The notes beneath the pieces are model-generated. The model was not told where the DNA came from and searched no databases. It saw only the letters and a program-made list of their open reading frames with translations. A program made the translations under genes and the position numbers. From Marinobacterium stanieri (lineage in GTDB: Bacteria > Pseudomonadota > Gammaproteobacteria > Pseudomonadales > Balneatricaceae), in the NCBI RefSeq assembly GCF_900155945.1, contig NZ_FTMN01000001.1, positions 248,001 through 312,000 of the forward strand: a stretch of DNA of 64,000 bases, read 5' to 3'. Positions 16,988 to 26,700 of the stretch are shown here, piece by piece (within the stretch, counting starts at the first letter, position 1; each line of letters opens with the position of its first letter).

Positions 16988-17968
16988 ATGCCCGCCACAG
17001 CCGCCATTGCCCACCGCCTGACCCGCCGTACCGGCGATCAGTCCTTCAGCCTGCGCGAAACGCCTTTCGATCGCGAAGGCCTGAACAATCGTATGCTGGC
17101 GGAGATCAAGCCACTGTTTACCCGCCGCGCCAGCAAACGCTATGGCTGCTTCGCCGAGGAAGCGACGGTATTCAAGGGCCTGCTGGTGAACTGGCGCGAC
17201 CAGACGCTGAGCTTTACCCAGTTCACCGCCAAGGTGATTGAAAACCTGGCCATGTTGATGGAGCAGGAAGACCTGGAAACGGACGGACACTGGCTGTTTA
17301 TCGAAGAGGAGCTGGAGGCCTCACACCGCCTCTGGATTGCGCTGCTGAAACAGAAAGACGGCCTGCTGCTGAACGCTGATAACGACCTGCAGGACACCGG
17401 CTATATCGATTTTGCCAAAACCGGCCTCTGTGCCTGCATAGACCTGCACGATATCGATAACCCGGATGGCAAGCGCTATCTGACGCTCAGCTTCGGCTTT
17501 GGCGACCGCCCGCTGCAGCAGCACCTGATGGACTTTTTCGGCTTTACCGATACCGTCGACACCCAGGCCGATACCGAACGATTTATGGAGCTGGTGAGCG
17601 ATTATTCCGAGGCGATGCCAGAGGATACTGCCAAACGCTACCAGAAAGAGGTAGCCGAGTTCTGCATGGAGCAGTCAAAGGAAGGTGCAGCGGTGAATTA
17701 CCACGAATTGTCCGGCAATGTGGACTCGGTAGCCGAAGTATCTCTGGATGATTTTATTGCCGAGCGAGCACCCGAGATGAAGGAAGAGTTCATCCCGGAT
17801 CGCAGCAGCCTTAAGAAATACATCCGTTACACCGGACGTACCAAGGAAGTATCCATCAGCTTCAGCAACGAGTCGCTGGGCAAGTCGATTACCTTTGACC
17901 CGAGCACCGAGACACTGACACTGAAAGACCTCCCTTCCGCACTGGTCAAGCAGCTCAAAGGCGAGTGA
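16988..17968 (+). CDS. yejK: Nucleoid-associated protein YejK/NdpA family
   Basis: 326 residues, with GGGAG 8 nt before the ATG. The whole length matches the 37-kDa nucleoid-associated family: IKPLFTRRASKRYGCF, SHRLWIALLKQKDGLLLNAD, YIDFAKTGLCACIDLHDI, YLTLSFGFGDRPLQQHLMDFFGFTDT in parts, and the C-terminal FIPDRSSLKKYIRYTGRTKE. E. coli YejK binds nucleoid DNA and topoisomerase IV. The stop codon abuts the stop of the convergent histidine kinase with no bases between (17966-17968 and 17969-17971), so no shared terminator fits there. Confidence 0.92.
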   Translation: MPATAAIAHRLTRRTGDQSFSLRETPFDREGLNNRMLAEIKPLFTRRASKRYGCFAEEATVFKGLLVNWRDQTLSFTQFTAKVIENLAMLMEQEDLETDGHWLFIEEELEASHRLWIALLKQKDGLLLNADNDLQDTGYIDFAKTGLCACIDLHDIDNPDGKRYLTLSFGFGDRPLQQHLMDFFGFTDTVDTQADTERFMELVSDYSEAMPEDTAKRYQKEVAEFCMEQSKEGAAVNYHELSGNVDSVAEVSLDDFIAERAPEMKEEFIPDRSSLKKYIRYTGRTKEVSISFSNESLGKSITFDPSTETLTLKDLPSALVKQLKGE

Positions 17969-18922
17969 TCAGGCCTTAGCCAGCGGTAATTTCACCAGGA
18001 ACCGGGTGCCTTCGCCCGGTTCGCTTTCCACCTGAATTTCGCCGCCATGGTCCTGCACGATGCCCCAGGTGATCGATAGTCCAAGCCCCGTTCCTTCCCC
18101 TACCGGCTTGGTCGTGTAGAAAGGCGTGAATATCTCCTTGACCACATCCTGGGTCATGCCACAGCCGGTATCAGCCACACTGATCAGCGCATAACCATCC
18201 TGTACTTCACTGCTGACCTTCAACTCGGCACGCGGCTGGTCCCTCATGGCATGCACAGCATTAATGATCAGGTTGGTGAACACCTGATTAATCTCGTTCA
18301 GGTTACATCGCACCAGAGGTAAGGGCTCAAGCTCAAGCGAGATTCTGACACGATTCTTCAGTTCATTGTTCAGCAGGCGCAGAGTGGACTTGAGCGCCTC
18401 AACCAGATCGGCCGGCTCACGCTCGCCCTCCTGGACACGGGAAAAGCTGCGCAGGCTGTGCACGATGTCGCGTACCCGATCCAGACCTTCCTGGGTATCT
18501 TCAATCACACCGGGATAATCTTCCTGAATAAAGGCCAGATCCAGAGTTTCCTGCAAGCTGTCCCATTCCTGCTGTAATGCCTCGGGCATCAAGCTTGCCA
18601 GATCGTGCTGCTGAACAAACTTCACCAGCTGATCATAGGCCTCTATATATTCCTTGGCCGCCGATACATTGCTGATCACATACGCCAAAGGGTTATTGAT
18701 CTCATGCGCTACACCGGCAGTGAGCGTACCCAGGGTCGCAAGCTTTTCGCTTTGTACCAGCGCAGTTTGTTGCTGCTGAAGCTGGTCATAGCTTTCTTCA
18801 AGGCGGCGGTTTTGCTGATACAGCTCTCGGGACTTGTCCTCCAACAGCTGCTCGGCTTTCAGGCGCGCGTTCCGCTCGCGCTCGTACGCCACCTTGTAAG
18901 GATTATCCTTCACCTCAGGCAT
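17969..18922 (-). CDS. H-NOX-associated sensor histidine kinase
   Basis: 317 residues from the ATG at 18922, overlapping the H-NOX gene by 8 nt. There are no membrane segments. An N-terminal coiled coil (about residues 10-60, Q/E/R-rich) leads to a dimerisation and phosphoacceptor box LATLGTLTAGVAHEINNPLA. The HATPase domain follows: N-box NQVFTNLIINAVHAM, G1 VADTGCGM, F-box IFTPFYTTKP, G2 GEGTGLGLSI. No receiver domain is attached and no response regulator lies nearby. Such soluble kinases are usually inhibited by NO-bound H-NOX partners and feed cyclic-di-GMP, biofilm or quorum circuits. Confidence 0.93.
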   Translation of the reverse strand: MPEVKDNPYKVAYERERNARLKAEQLLEDKSRELYQQNRRLEESYDQLQQQQTALVQSEKLATLGTLTAGVAHEINNPLAYVISNVSAAKEYIEAYDQLVKFVQQHDLASLMPEALQQEWDSLQETLDLAFIQEDYPGVIEDTQEGLDRVRDIVHSLRSFSRVQEGEREPADLVEALKSTLRLLNNELKNRVRISLELEPLPLVRCNLNEINQVFTNLIINAVHAMRDQPRAELKVSSEVQDGYALISVADTGCGMTQDVVKEIFTPFYTTKPVGEGTGLGLSITWGIVQDHGGEIQVESEPGEGTRFLVKLPLAKA

Positions 18923-19457
18923 CAATATATTGAACCTCTAAAACACAGTGGTCAGCCCCATCATGCATACACTGGCTATGCGTGATAGTGATGGGTGTGG
19001 CGTAGTACTTGGCAGCACCGAACGTCAGGCCTTCAGCCAACATGCACAGTTTGCGTTCGGAACGGTAATTCATGATCAGTTTATCGTCAGTTCGCGTGCA
19101 CTGTATTCGGGGCAGGCTTGGGTTTTCATACAGTTTGTTTACTTCAACATGGATCACACCATCAATGCTCTCGAGAAACGTGAACAGGTCAGGACTGTCT
19201 TCCATAAACATGGGATAGCGCCGGGAGAGCTTGCCGAACATATACTCGCCAAACCCTTTAACCACTTCCTGTACCGGCAGGTCGAGATACTCGGCAACCC
19301 CGCCCACCAGAGCAAACAGCTCCGAGTCCGGATAGGAAATCGCAGATGTATAGATACCGCTGGCATCACTGGATTGCGCCAGAATCTCGTTCCAGGCTTC
19401 CATACCGCCTTTTTCCAGCACCATCTCTTCGAGAATATTGAACACAACCCCTTTCAT
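18915..19457 (-). CDS. H-NOX heme nitric-oxide sensor
   Basis: 180 residues from the ATG at 19457 (GGGGAG 7 nt upstream; a GTG at 19463 is the alternative). MKGVVFNILEEMVLEKGG and YPDSELFALVGG are the H-NOX N-terminal helices. The proximal heme ligand is H103 in GVIHVEVNKLY, and the heme-propionate YxSxR motif is Y131-R135 (NYRSERKLC). C138, H160, C163 and C171 are spaced like the zinc-binding Cys/His set described in Shewanella-type H-NOX proteins. It is soluble, binds NO at ferrous heme and should control the overlapping histidine kinase. Confidence 0.93.
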   Translation of the reverse strand: MKGVVFNILEEMVLEKGGMEAWNEILAQSSDASGIYTSAISYPDSELFALVGGVAEYLDLPVQEVVKGFGEYMFGKLSRRYPMFMEDSPDLFTFLESIDGVIHVEVNKLYENPSLPRIQCTRTDDKLIMNYRSERKLCMLAEGLTFGAAKYYATPITITHSQCMHDGADHCVLEVQYIDA

Positions 19458-19526
19458 ATCCACGCTCCCCTTGGGATCACCCGATTCAGTGTAGCGCCAA
19501 GCCTGGGCAAGATCGACCTGCCCGGA

Positions 19527-20186
19527 TCAGCGCTCCTCCTGAGCCAGTACATCGCGCATTGCCGCCACAAAACTCTCGACGGGCTGACCGCCTGATACGG
19601 CATAGCGCTGGTTGAACACCACTGTCGGAACCGAGCTGACACCCAGCTCCACCCACTGCTGCTCTTCTGCTCTCACAACCTCAGCATAACGCTGATCCTG
19701 CAAAAGCTCACGTGCAACGACACTGTCCAGCCCGGCCTTGGCCGCCAACTCAACCAGTACCTCTATGTCTGAAGGGTTTCGGTTATGGCTGAAGTAAGCT
19801 TCCAGCAGTGCCTGCTTGAGTGCCAGCTGGTACTCAGCACCCTGCTCACCTGCCCAGTGCAACAGCTGGTGCGCAGCAAAGGTATTCCACTTCATACTGT
19901 CGGCGCGAAAATCAAACACAAAACCCAACTCGGCGCCGCGCAGGCGAATCTGCTCCTGGTTCTGCTTCACCTGCTCTTCACTGATGCCATATTTACGCGA
20001 CAGGTGCGGCAGAATACGCTCCCCGGTTTCCGGCATATCCGGCGCCAGCTCGAAAGGGCGAAAGCGAATGCTTGCCGACACTTCGTCCGACAACTGTTCA
20101 AGCGCCTGTAGCAGACTGTTAAGGCCCACCGCACACCAGGGGCAGGCCACATCGGAAACAAAATCAATCGTCAGTGATTGGGTCAC
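19527..20186 (-). CDS. DsbA-family oxidoreductase, FrnE-like
   Basis: 219 residues without a signal peptide, so cytoplasmic. A thioredoxin-fold start (LTIDFVSDVACPWCAVGLN) carries the redox motif CPWC near residue 15. The all-helical insertion of the DsbA/FrnE group follows, then the cis-proline region GVSSVPTVVFNQRYAVSGGQ. FRPFELAPDMPETGE is characteristic of FrnE-like thiol oxidoreductases. It probably handles disulfides or oxidative stress. It stands 70 nt upstream of the H-NOX gene on the same strand and could be co-transcribed, although a functional link is not evident. Confidence 0.88.
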   Translation of the reverse strand: MTQSLTIDFVSDVACPWCAVGLNSLLQALEQLSDEVSASIRFRPFELAPDMPETGERILPHLSRKYGISEEQVKQNQEQIRLRGAELGFVFDFRADSMKWNTFAAHQLLHWAGEQGAEYQLALKQALLEAYFSHNRNPSDIEVLVELAAKAGLDSVVARELLQDQRYAEVVRAEEQQWVELGVSSVPTVVFNQRYAVSGGQPVESFVAAMRDVLAQEER

Positions 20187-20307
20187 TGTTAACTCCTCAT
20201 TCTCTTTACTTCACCCTAGCTCAAGCCCCACTGTAAAAGAAGAGCCTGCTTTGCCCACTTCAAGGCAGAGGGTATGCTTGGGACTCATTTTATAAGGACT
20301 CAATCCA

Positions 20308-21006
20308 GTGCGCCTGGACCGTTTTATCTGTAAGCATACCGAGCACAGCCACCAAACTGCCCGACGCCTGGTCGCCTCCGGTCGGGTTCAGGTAGATGGC
20401 GCCATAGCAACCGACCCACGCTTCCCGGTTAACGCCTTCAGCAGTATTCAGCTGGATGACCATATTCTGCAGCAGCAGGATGCCGTTTACCTGATGCTCA
20501 ACAAACCGGCGGGCTATCTAAGTGCGACCACAGACCCGGTTCACCCAACAGTCATGGAACTGGTAGCTGACGCGCTACGGCCACAGCTTCATATCGCCGG
20601 TCGACTGGACCGCGCAACAACTGGATTGATGCTTCTGACCAACGATGGCCACTGGTCGCGCCAGATAACCGCTCCCGAGCACAAAACGCCCAAAACCTAC
20701 CGGGTCACGACCAAGGAGCCGATCAGTACGTCAGCGGAGATGGAGTTCGCCAAGGGTATCTGGCTGGCCCGGGAAGCGGTCTGGACATCACCGGCACAGA
20801 TTGAACGACTAGCAGAGACTCACTGCCGGCTGACCATCTACGAGGGACGGCACCATCAAATCAAGCGCATGTTTGCGGCCATTGGCAATGAGGTCTGCGC
20901 CCTACACCGCGAGTCCATGGGCATCATCCAGCTGGACCCGCACCTGGCACCCGGCGACAGCCGAGCGTTAACGATTGAAGAGCAACAAAGCTGCCTCGAG
21001 CCCTGA
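20308..21006 (+). CDS. rRNA pseudouridine synthase, RsuA/RluE family
   Basis: 232 residues with a GTG start at 20308 (TAAGGA upstream). An N-terminal S4 RNA-binding domain (MRLDRFICKHTEHSHQTARR, SGRVQVDG) is followed by the catalytic domain: LMLNKPAGYLSATTD, HIAGRLDRATTGLMLLTNDG (catalytic Asp) and IYEGRHHQIKRMFAAIGN. VHPTVMELV and HRESMGIIQLDPHLAPGDSR fit RsuA, the 16S rRNA U516 enzyme, best. Other members of the RsuA group cannot be excluded. Confidence 0.88.
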   Translation: MRLDRFICKHTEHSHQTARRLVASGRVQVDGAIATDPRFPVNAFSSIQLDDHILQQQDAVYLMLNKPAGYLSATTDPVHPTVMELVADALRPQLHIAGRLDRATTGLMLLTNDGHWSRQITAPEHKTPKTYRVTTKEPISTSAEMEFAKGIWLAREAVWTSPAQIERLAETHCRLTIYEGRHHQIKRMFAAIGNEVCALHRESMGIIQLDPHLAPGDSRALTIEEQQSCLEP

Positions 21007-21075
21007 TTGTGTCTGGACGCTCGGCAAGCAGTGCAATAACCTGAAGCCAAGGAACTCTGACAAGGCGTCAAGACC

Positions 21076-21912
21076 ATGGCTCTTCGCACACTCAAGGCAC
21101 ACCGCCAGCAGGCAGTCCGGCCCGAGAGCAGCACTGCCAACCCTGAGACCAGCAACCGACAGACTCTGAAGCTGTTGAGCTTCAATATCCAGGTTGGTAT
21201 CAAAACCCAGGCCTACCATCACTACCTGACCCGCAGCTGGCAGCACCTGTTACCGCATCAGCAACGAGGTGAAACGCTGGAGCACATCGGGAAGCTGATG
21301 CGAGAGTATGATCTGGTCGCTCTACAGGAATGTGATGGCGGCAGCATGCGCAGTGGCTATATCAACCAGGTGGAGTATCTGGCTGACGTCGGGCAATTTC
21401 CCTTCTGGTACCAGCAGCTCAATCGCAACCTGGGCAAGCTGGCACAGCATAGCAACGGAGTATTGAGCCGTATCCAGCCCGAGCGGGTTCAGGATCACTC
21501 GCTGCCGGGGCTGATTCCCGGCCGTGGCGCTATTGTGGTTCAGTTGGGCGAAGGCGAGCATTCCCTGCTGATCGTGGTACTTCACCTGTCCCTGAGTGCG
21601 AAAGCACAAGACCGTCAACTGCGCTATGTACGAAATCTGGTGGAACACCATCCGTACGTGGTTCTGATGGGCGATATGAACAACCCGCTGGAGCATTTAT
21701 TGGCCAAGCCCGCCATGCAGGGGCTCGACCTTGTTTACGCAGAAGAGATACTTCATACCTACCCCAGCTGGAAACCCCGGCGAGCACTGGACCATATCCT
21801 GATCACTCCGGGCCTTGAGTTGCGCAAGGTCGAAGTACTGGACTGGACCATATCGGACCACCGCCCCATAGCCATGGAGATTGGCCTGCCACCCGCTTTG
21901 CATCATTTATGA
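21076..21912 (+). CDS. EEP-family phosphohydrolase (cytoplasmic)
   Basis: 278 residues. After a variable 30-residue basic leader come LLSFNIQVGIKTQAYHHY (metal Asn), VALQECDGGS (metal Glu), VVLHLSLSAKAQDRQLRYV, VVLMGDMNNPLEH (GDxN), RALDHILITPG and TISDHRPIAMEIG (SDHxP). The set is complete, so a metal-dependent phosphoesterase or nuclease is expected. No signal peptide is visible. The reading frame ends in convergent overlap with the stop of the YjdF-type gene (21907-21912). The substrate is unknown. Confidence 0.85.
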   Translation: MALRTLKAHRQQAVRPESSTANPETSNRQTLKLLSFNIQVGIKTQAYHHYLTRSWQHLLPHQQRGETLEHIGKLMREYDLVALQECDGGSMRSGYINQVEYLADVGQFPFWYQQLNRNLGKLAQHSNGVLSRIQPERVQDHSLPGLIPGRGAIVVQLGEGEHSLLIVVLHLSLSAKAQDRQLRYVRNLVEHHPYVVLMGDMNNPLEHLLAKPAMQGLDLVYAEEILHTYPSWKPRRALDHILITPGLELRKVEVLDWTISDHRPIAMEIGLPPALHHL

Positions 21913-22515
21913 GTGCAGCTTACCCAGCTGCCGATCATGCCAACGGGACAGGGTTAACAAGGCAAGACTGGCCCCCAGCAGCGCAAAGCCCATATCGGAC
22001 TGGGTATCCCAGACATAGCCCTGAGTGCCCAGAAAGGCCTCAGCACCCTCGCCTGACAGCACCGCTACCCACCACTCGATCAGCTCATAGAAGGCACTGA
22101 AGCCCAGGCAGAACGAGAGAATCAACAGATTACGCCAGAACGCACCGTTCACCACCTGAAACCTCAGTAACAACTCCCGTGCCGCAATTGCCGGCACAAA
22201 GCCCTGAAAAAAGTGGCCCAGCTTGTCGTAATTATTGCGCTCCGCGCCCCAGAGACCATCAAACAGCGGCACCTCGGCATAGGTGTAATGACCACCCACC
22301 ATCAGGATCACACAGTGGGCCAGCACCAGCACATATAAGAGAGGCGTCAACGGGAAGGCGCGACGAGTCGCCAGCAGCAGAGCCGCCGCTGCCAAAGCCG
22401 GCGCCACTTCAAGCCACCAGGTCAGTCGGTCCCTGGGCTCAATCGCTGACCACACCAGCACCAGCAGAAAACAGAGACCCCAGAGGTATTTCATGGCACT
22501 GTGCTGCTCAAACAT
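21907..22515 (-). CDS. YjdF/DUF2238 family inner-membrane protein
   Basis: 202 residues from the ATG at 22515 (GGGAGG 9 nt upstream). Six hydrophobic segments are seen, for example YLWGLCFLLVLVWSAI and LTPLLYVLVLAHCVILMVGG. The conserved polar blocks GHYTYAEVPLF, NNYDKLGHFFQGF, FSAFYELIEWW and GTQGYVWDTQSDMGFALLGA identify DUF2238. The acidic and histidine residues in or next to membrane helices suggest a metal- or lipid-handling role, but no function is established. Confidence 0.87.
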   Translation of the reverse strand: MFEQHSAMKYLWGLCFLLVLVWSAIEPRDRLTWWLEVAPALAAAALLLATRRAFPLTPLLYVLVLAHCVILMVGGHYTYAEVPLFDGLWGAERNNYDKLGHFFQGFVPAIAARELLLRFQVVNGAFWRNLLILSFCLGFSAFYELIEWWVAVLSGEGAEAFLGTQGYVWDTQSDMGFALLGASLALLTLSRWHDRQLGKLHS

Positions 22516-22550
22516 GGGCCCCAAGCCTCCCGGAAACTGCTGTCAGGCCG

Positions 22551-22979
22551 TTAGTGGGCGCTGGATTTAAGAAACTGGAGAAATTCGTCAATATCATCCG
22601 GCATCCCGGGGTAACTTCGCGAAGTGTCTTGTGGCTGATCCCAGGCAGGCGTGTCTTCGACACAGATATGCGCCACCACCGGCGTGGTAATCCCCGACAT
22701 GAGTCCCACAGGCACCCACATATAGTCCTTGAAGCGATTCGGTACCGGTGATCCGCACTCACGACAGAAATGTGAACTGAAACCACTGGGCTTTTGCCAC
22801 TGTTTGATGAACTCAGCACCGGACTCCCAACGGAAATACTCACATTCGACCAGCGTACCGGCATTCGAGGCCGTTCCGCTCTGCTTCTGGCACAAGGAGC
22901 AGTGACATTGATACAACCCCGGCAAGGGGCCCTGAATACTGAACTGTACAGCGCCACAGTTGCATTCACCCTTGAGCAT
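22551..22979 (-). CDS. GFA-family (glutathione-dependent formaldehyde-activating-like) zinc protein
   Basis: 142 residues from the ATG at 22979 (GAGGTGA just upstream; a GTG at 22985 would overlap the tag stop). Zinc-binding cysteines are placed as in the family: GECNCGAVQF, YQCHCSLCQKQSGTASNAG and FCRECGSPVPNRF. FRWESGAEFIKQWQKPSGF between them is also typical. GFA proteins bind two zinc ions; only some act on S-hydroxymethyl-glutathione, so the family name is not a proven activity. It starts 2 nt after tag and is probably co-translated. Confidence 0.87.
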   Translation of the reverse strand: MLKGECNCGAVQFSIQGPLPGLYQCHCSLCQKQSGTASNAGTLVECEYFRWESGAEFIKQWQKPSGFSSHFCRECGSPVPNRFKDYMWVPVGLMSGITTPVVAHICVEDTPAWDQPQDTSRSYPGMPDDIDEFLQFLKSSAH

Positions 22980-22981
22980 AC

Positions 22982-23596
22982 TCACCTCGCTTTCACCGGT
23001 CGCTTGAATGCCTTGCGTGCCTCAGCCACCTTGGCTCGATAGACACAGTCGTCCAGGTGATCGTTGATCAACCCCATCGCCTGCATAAACGCATAGACGG
23101 TTGTGGGACCGACAAATTTCCAGCCCTGCTTTTTTAGCTCTTTGGAGAGTGCAATCGAGGCTTCCGACGTCGATTGAGTCTGTGGCGCGGGAAGATCCCG
23201 TTCATCCGGCTCGAACTGCCAGAAATACGCAGCCAGTGAGCCTTCTCGTTCAACCAGCTCGCAGGCCCGCCGGGCATTATTGATGACCGCTTCAATCTTG
23301 CCGCGGTGACGCACAATACCGGCATCCGCCAACAGACGCTCGATATCGGCTTCATCAAACTGCGCCACCCGATTGAAATCAAAATGAGCAAAGGCAGCGC
23401 GGAAGTTCTCCCGCTTGGCGAGAATCGTGCGCCAGCTCAGCCCTGACTGAAAACTTTCCAGACACAATTTCTCAAACAGACGGATATCGTCGTCGACCGG
23501 GAAGCCCCACTCATTGTCATGATAGGGGAAGAACTCGCTAATCTCGCCACACCAGCCACAGCGTGGCAGGCCATCCGGGCCTGGTACTGTTCCCAT
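22982..23596 (-). CDS. tag: DNA-3-methyladenine glycosylase I
   Basis: 204 residues. RCGWCGEISEFFPYHDNEWG carries the Tag N-terminal zinc/His region and the catalytic-pocket residues. LFEKLCLESFQSGLSWRTIL, FNRVAQFDEADIERLLADAG, IVRHRGKIEAVINNA (helix-hairpin-helix) and KFVGPTTVYAFMQAMGLIND with VYRAKV follow. It removes 3-methyladenine from alkylated DNA. The pair with the GFA protein, whose family includes formaldehyde-adduct enzymes, hints at shared alkylation/aldehyde defence, though this may be chance. Confidence 0.95.
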   Translation of the reverse strand: MGTVPGPDGLPRCGWCGEISEFFPYHDNEWGFPVDDDIRLFEKLCLESFQSGLSWRTILAKRENFRAAFAHFDFNRVAQFDEADIERLLADAGIVRHRGKIEAVINNARRACELVEREGSLAAYFWQFEPDERDLPAPQTQSTSEASIALSKELKKQGWKFVGPTTVYAFMQAMGLINDHLDDCVYRAKVAEARKAFKRPVKAR

Positions 23597-23640
23597 CGTT
23601 CCTTGCCTCCATGTACTTGAGCTTCAAAGAACTCAGTATA

Positions 23641-23674
23641 CAAAAACAAAAGGCCACAGATAGCTGTGGCCTTT
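23641..23674 (-). terminator. Intrinsic terminator of the ExeM-like nuclease gene
   Basis: AAAGGCCACAG (23649-23659) and CTGTGGCCTTT (23664-23674) form an 11-bp stem with a 4-nt loop. On the minus strand it is followed by a T-rich run (TTTGTTTTTG), 27 nt past the nuclease stop. Confidence 0.85.
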
Positions 23675-23700
23675 CGATGCGTACCCTGTATCAGGTGGTG

Positions 23701-26700
23701 TTAGAGGAACAGATCTGCGGGCTCATACCGGATATTCAGGTTTTCAGCCGACAGGTTCGTGCCCAATAGATGGATCATGTCGCGGTCGCCTTCGAGGAAA
23801 ATAACCATGGACCGCTCACTACCATGCATCGACCTTATTTCGGCGCCCTCCATCAGAATCAACGAGTCCTTGCCGCCTTCAAAGTCCATGATCATATCGG
23901 TTTCACGAACACCGTTATGCATCTCATGACCGACAGCGAAGTAGTCTTCGCCTTCAAGTCCCCAGAGGCGGTCAACACGACCACCCAGGCTCATGATCAG
24001 GTCTGAGCCATCGGTTCCCTTAATACGGTCATTGCGCCCGTCCTCGCCACGGATCAGGTTCCATTCCGGGGCAAGATCAAGCCCAACGATGACCGGGTCA
24101 TGATCCGATGACCGGTAAGGATCATCGGCATACAGCTCATTACCGCTCGGCTTGGCTTCATATCCTCGCTCGGTCGGGTCCTGTATATCGTCGTTATAGT
24201 CGAGCAGGCTCACTTCATCCGCATTGATATGCCACTGGGTAACACCGGTTACTTGCGGCAGCAATGCCTGGTTAGCCAGTGCATAATCAAGTGTGCCCAG
24301 CTGCCCATCGAAGACATAGGAATAGGCATCATCCCCGATCATTTCCGCGGCCAGGTCGATGAAGTCGTCTTCGGTACCCGCCTGATCATCGGCGCCCTCA
24401 CGCAGCTCCTGCAAGGGCTCTTCCTTGGCATAGGCATTCAGATCCCCAAGAATCAGAACATCATCATCCGGAGCCCCAGTCGGGTTGGTCGCCAGCCAGT
24501 CAGCCAGGACATCTGCAGCCATTTTGCGGGTTTCAGAACCATTTCCCTGCCCATCTTCGATGCCCGGATCGTCTTCCCCGGCCACCGGAGAGCCTTTGGA
24601 CTTGAGATGGTTGTTTACGGCCGTGAAATGCGAGCCGGTTGCCAGTTCCTCAAAAGTTACCGCAACAGCAGGCCGGTTCTTGTCACCAGTACCCAACGGC
24701 GCCATAAATTCAGGGGTGTCCAATACAGCGACGGCTTCGCCATCATTGGCAATACGCACGCTGGAGCTGTCGTAGATAAAGCCTACCTTGATCGCATCCG
24801 AACCAATGACACCGGTAGGAACATAGTCATACACATCAGTCCCCAGTGCAGCATTCAGCTCATCAACGAGCAGGGCCAGTGTTTCGTCATTGTCGTTCTC
24901 GATTTCGATAAGACCAATGACATCAGCGTCCATTTTACTCAGTGCAGCGACTATTTTATCAAGCTGGCGCTGCAGCTCTGCCTCGCTGTCAGCGCCGCGA
25001 GGTTCCATACCCGTCTGGGTAGTGGCTGCACCATCATCTATTGTTGCGAAGAGGTTCAAGACATTGAAGCTGGCAACTTTAAGACGGCCTCCCACCTCTT
25101 CTGGCACATCTGTACGCGGGTTACTTTCTGTAAACTCAACCGGGGCGGCTTCTGTAGGGCGCACAACCCAGGCATCCGAGCCCTGGTATCCAGCCCAGCT
25201 CCAATGCAGGATACCCGTCAAGTCTTCGACCTGGTCGCCACCACGGATGAAATTATCAACTGAAAAGCCTTCAGCGCCGGGGTAGTAGATTTCGTCACTG
25301 TTCTGCAGGTTGTTCAAGTCATCAATCACAATGCGGCTTGCGGCAACGTCATCCTGATAAGCCGCATAGCCCTCAGCGTTAGGCTCATGGAGCTGGGTAT
25401 ATTGATAGGAACGCTCTTCATCCTGAAGCACTATCTGCCCGGTACGCGCCAGCTCGTAGTACTCGCTGACCACCAGTGTATCGGTGAAATTCACCAACAT
25501 CCCTTCGACAGCTTCAAAGGTAGCAGCAGCATCAGTTCGACCGGGAGCAGGCAACTCCAGCAACGTACTGGAGACGAGATTCAGGTTGTCGGTTGCATCA
25601 TCAATGGTGACACTGCCTCCATCAGTCACATTAATTTGCGACATGCCAAAGTAATCTTCAGCGACACCTGTCACCGTGACAATCTGGCCTTCTGCCAAGC
25701 CATCTACGGAGTTGGAGCCCAGATACACAAAAATGCCTTCGGATGTGGCACTGTCATTATCAGTGTGAGCATCTTCTTCCTGAACAAAGAAGCCTTTCAG
25801 TTCGTCGGATTCATCGTAAACGCCTGTCACAACACCCTGAACCTGCACTTCACCACTGATCGCAACGTCAGTGCCGGAACCTTGGATCTGATGAATAAAG
25901 ACTGCTTCAGGCCCTTCGGGTTCAGGTGCCAACTCCAGCATTTCGCCCACTTCAACCTTGTCGATAACAAGCGGCTCATAACTCGCATCTGAAGTCATTT
26001 CGATTTCAAGATCGAGCAGGCTGCCACCATTGGGCAGATCAATAACAAAACGGCTCAATGCAGTGGTCAAAACCTCGCCATCGCCAATGCCGTCGCCGTC
26101 CGTATCCAGCCTAAGGTCACCGGAGCCACTAACCGGAGGTGCAAACTCAGCTACCAACACTCGCGCCCCCGAATCAACACTGGCAAAAATCCTGATTCCA
26201 TCACCGGCTTCGTAGTTCTGGAAGGTCGGCTCGCTGGAGAGAGCACCTACGCGAACCGCCATTGCCAGGTCAACATAGCCCGAGATATCAATGCCAGGAA
26301 TGCTGACAACCTGAGTAGAGGCACCGCCTTCGCCATCATGGTCCTGGCCAAAAATGGCATAGCCACCGTCAAAACCACTCTGGAAGTCATCGCGCGCGCT
26401 ATTAGTGTTATCCGGAGAAGCAAAACGACCGAAGAAATCGAAGCTGCCGTCATCAATATCGCTGAAGAGAAAGTACGTTGTACCGGGCGCCTGCTCGAAG
26501 CTTTCGACAAAATGATTAGCCGCAGGAGCCGAACGGGACGGATTGGCGCTGCCGAAAGTATCCGTACCCGAAGCCGGATCACTGCCGAACTCATCTGGAG
26601 CGACCACATTTCCATTGATGTCGATCACCTGGCCATTGTCGGGATCGTTAATGGCATACCAGTCCCCGCTCAGGCTGTCACGAAACACCAGACGGGGCTC

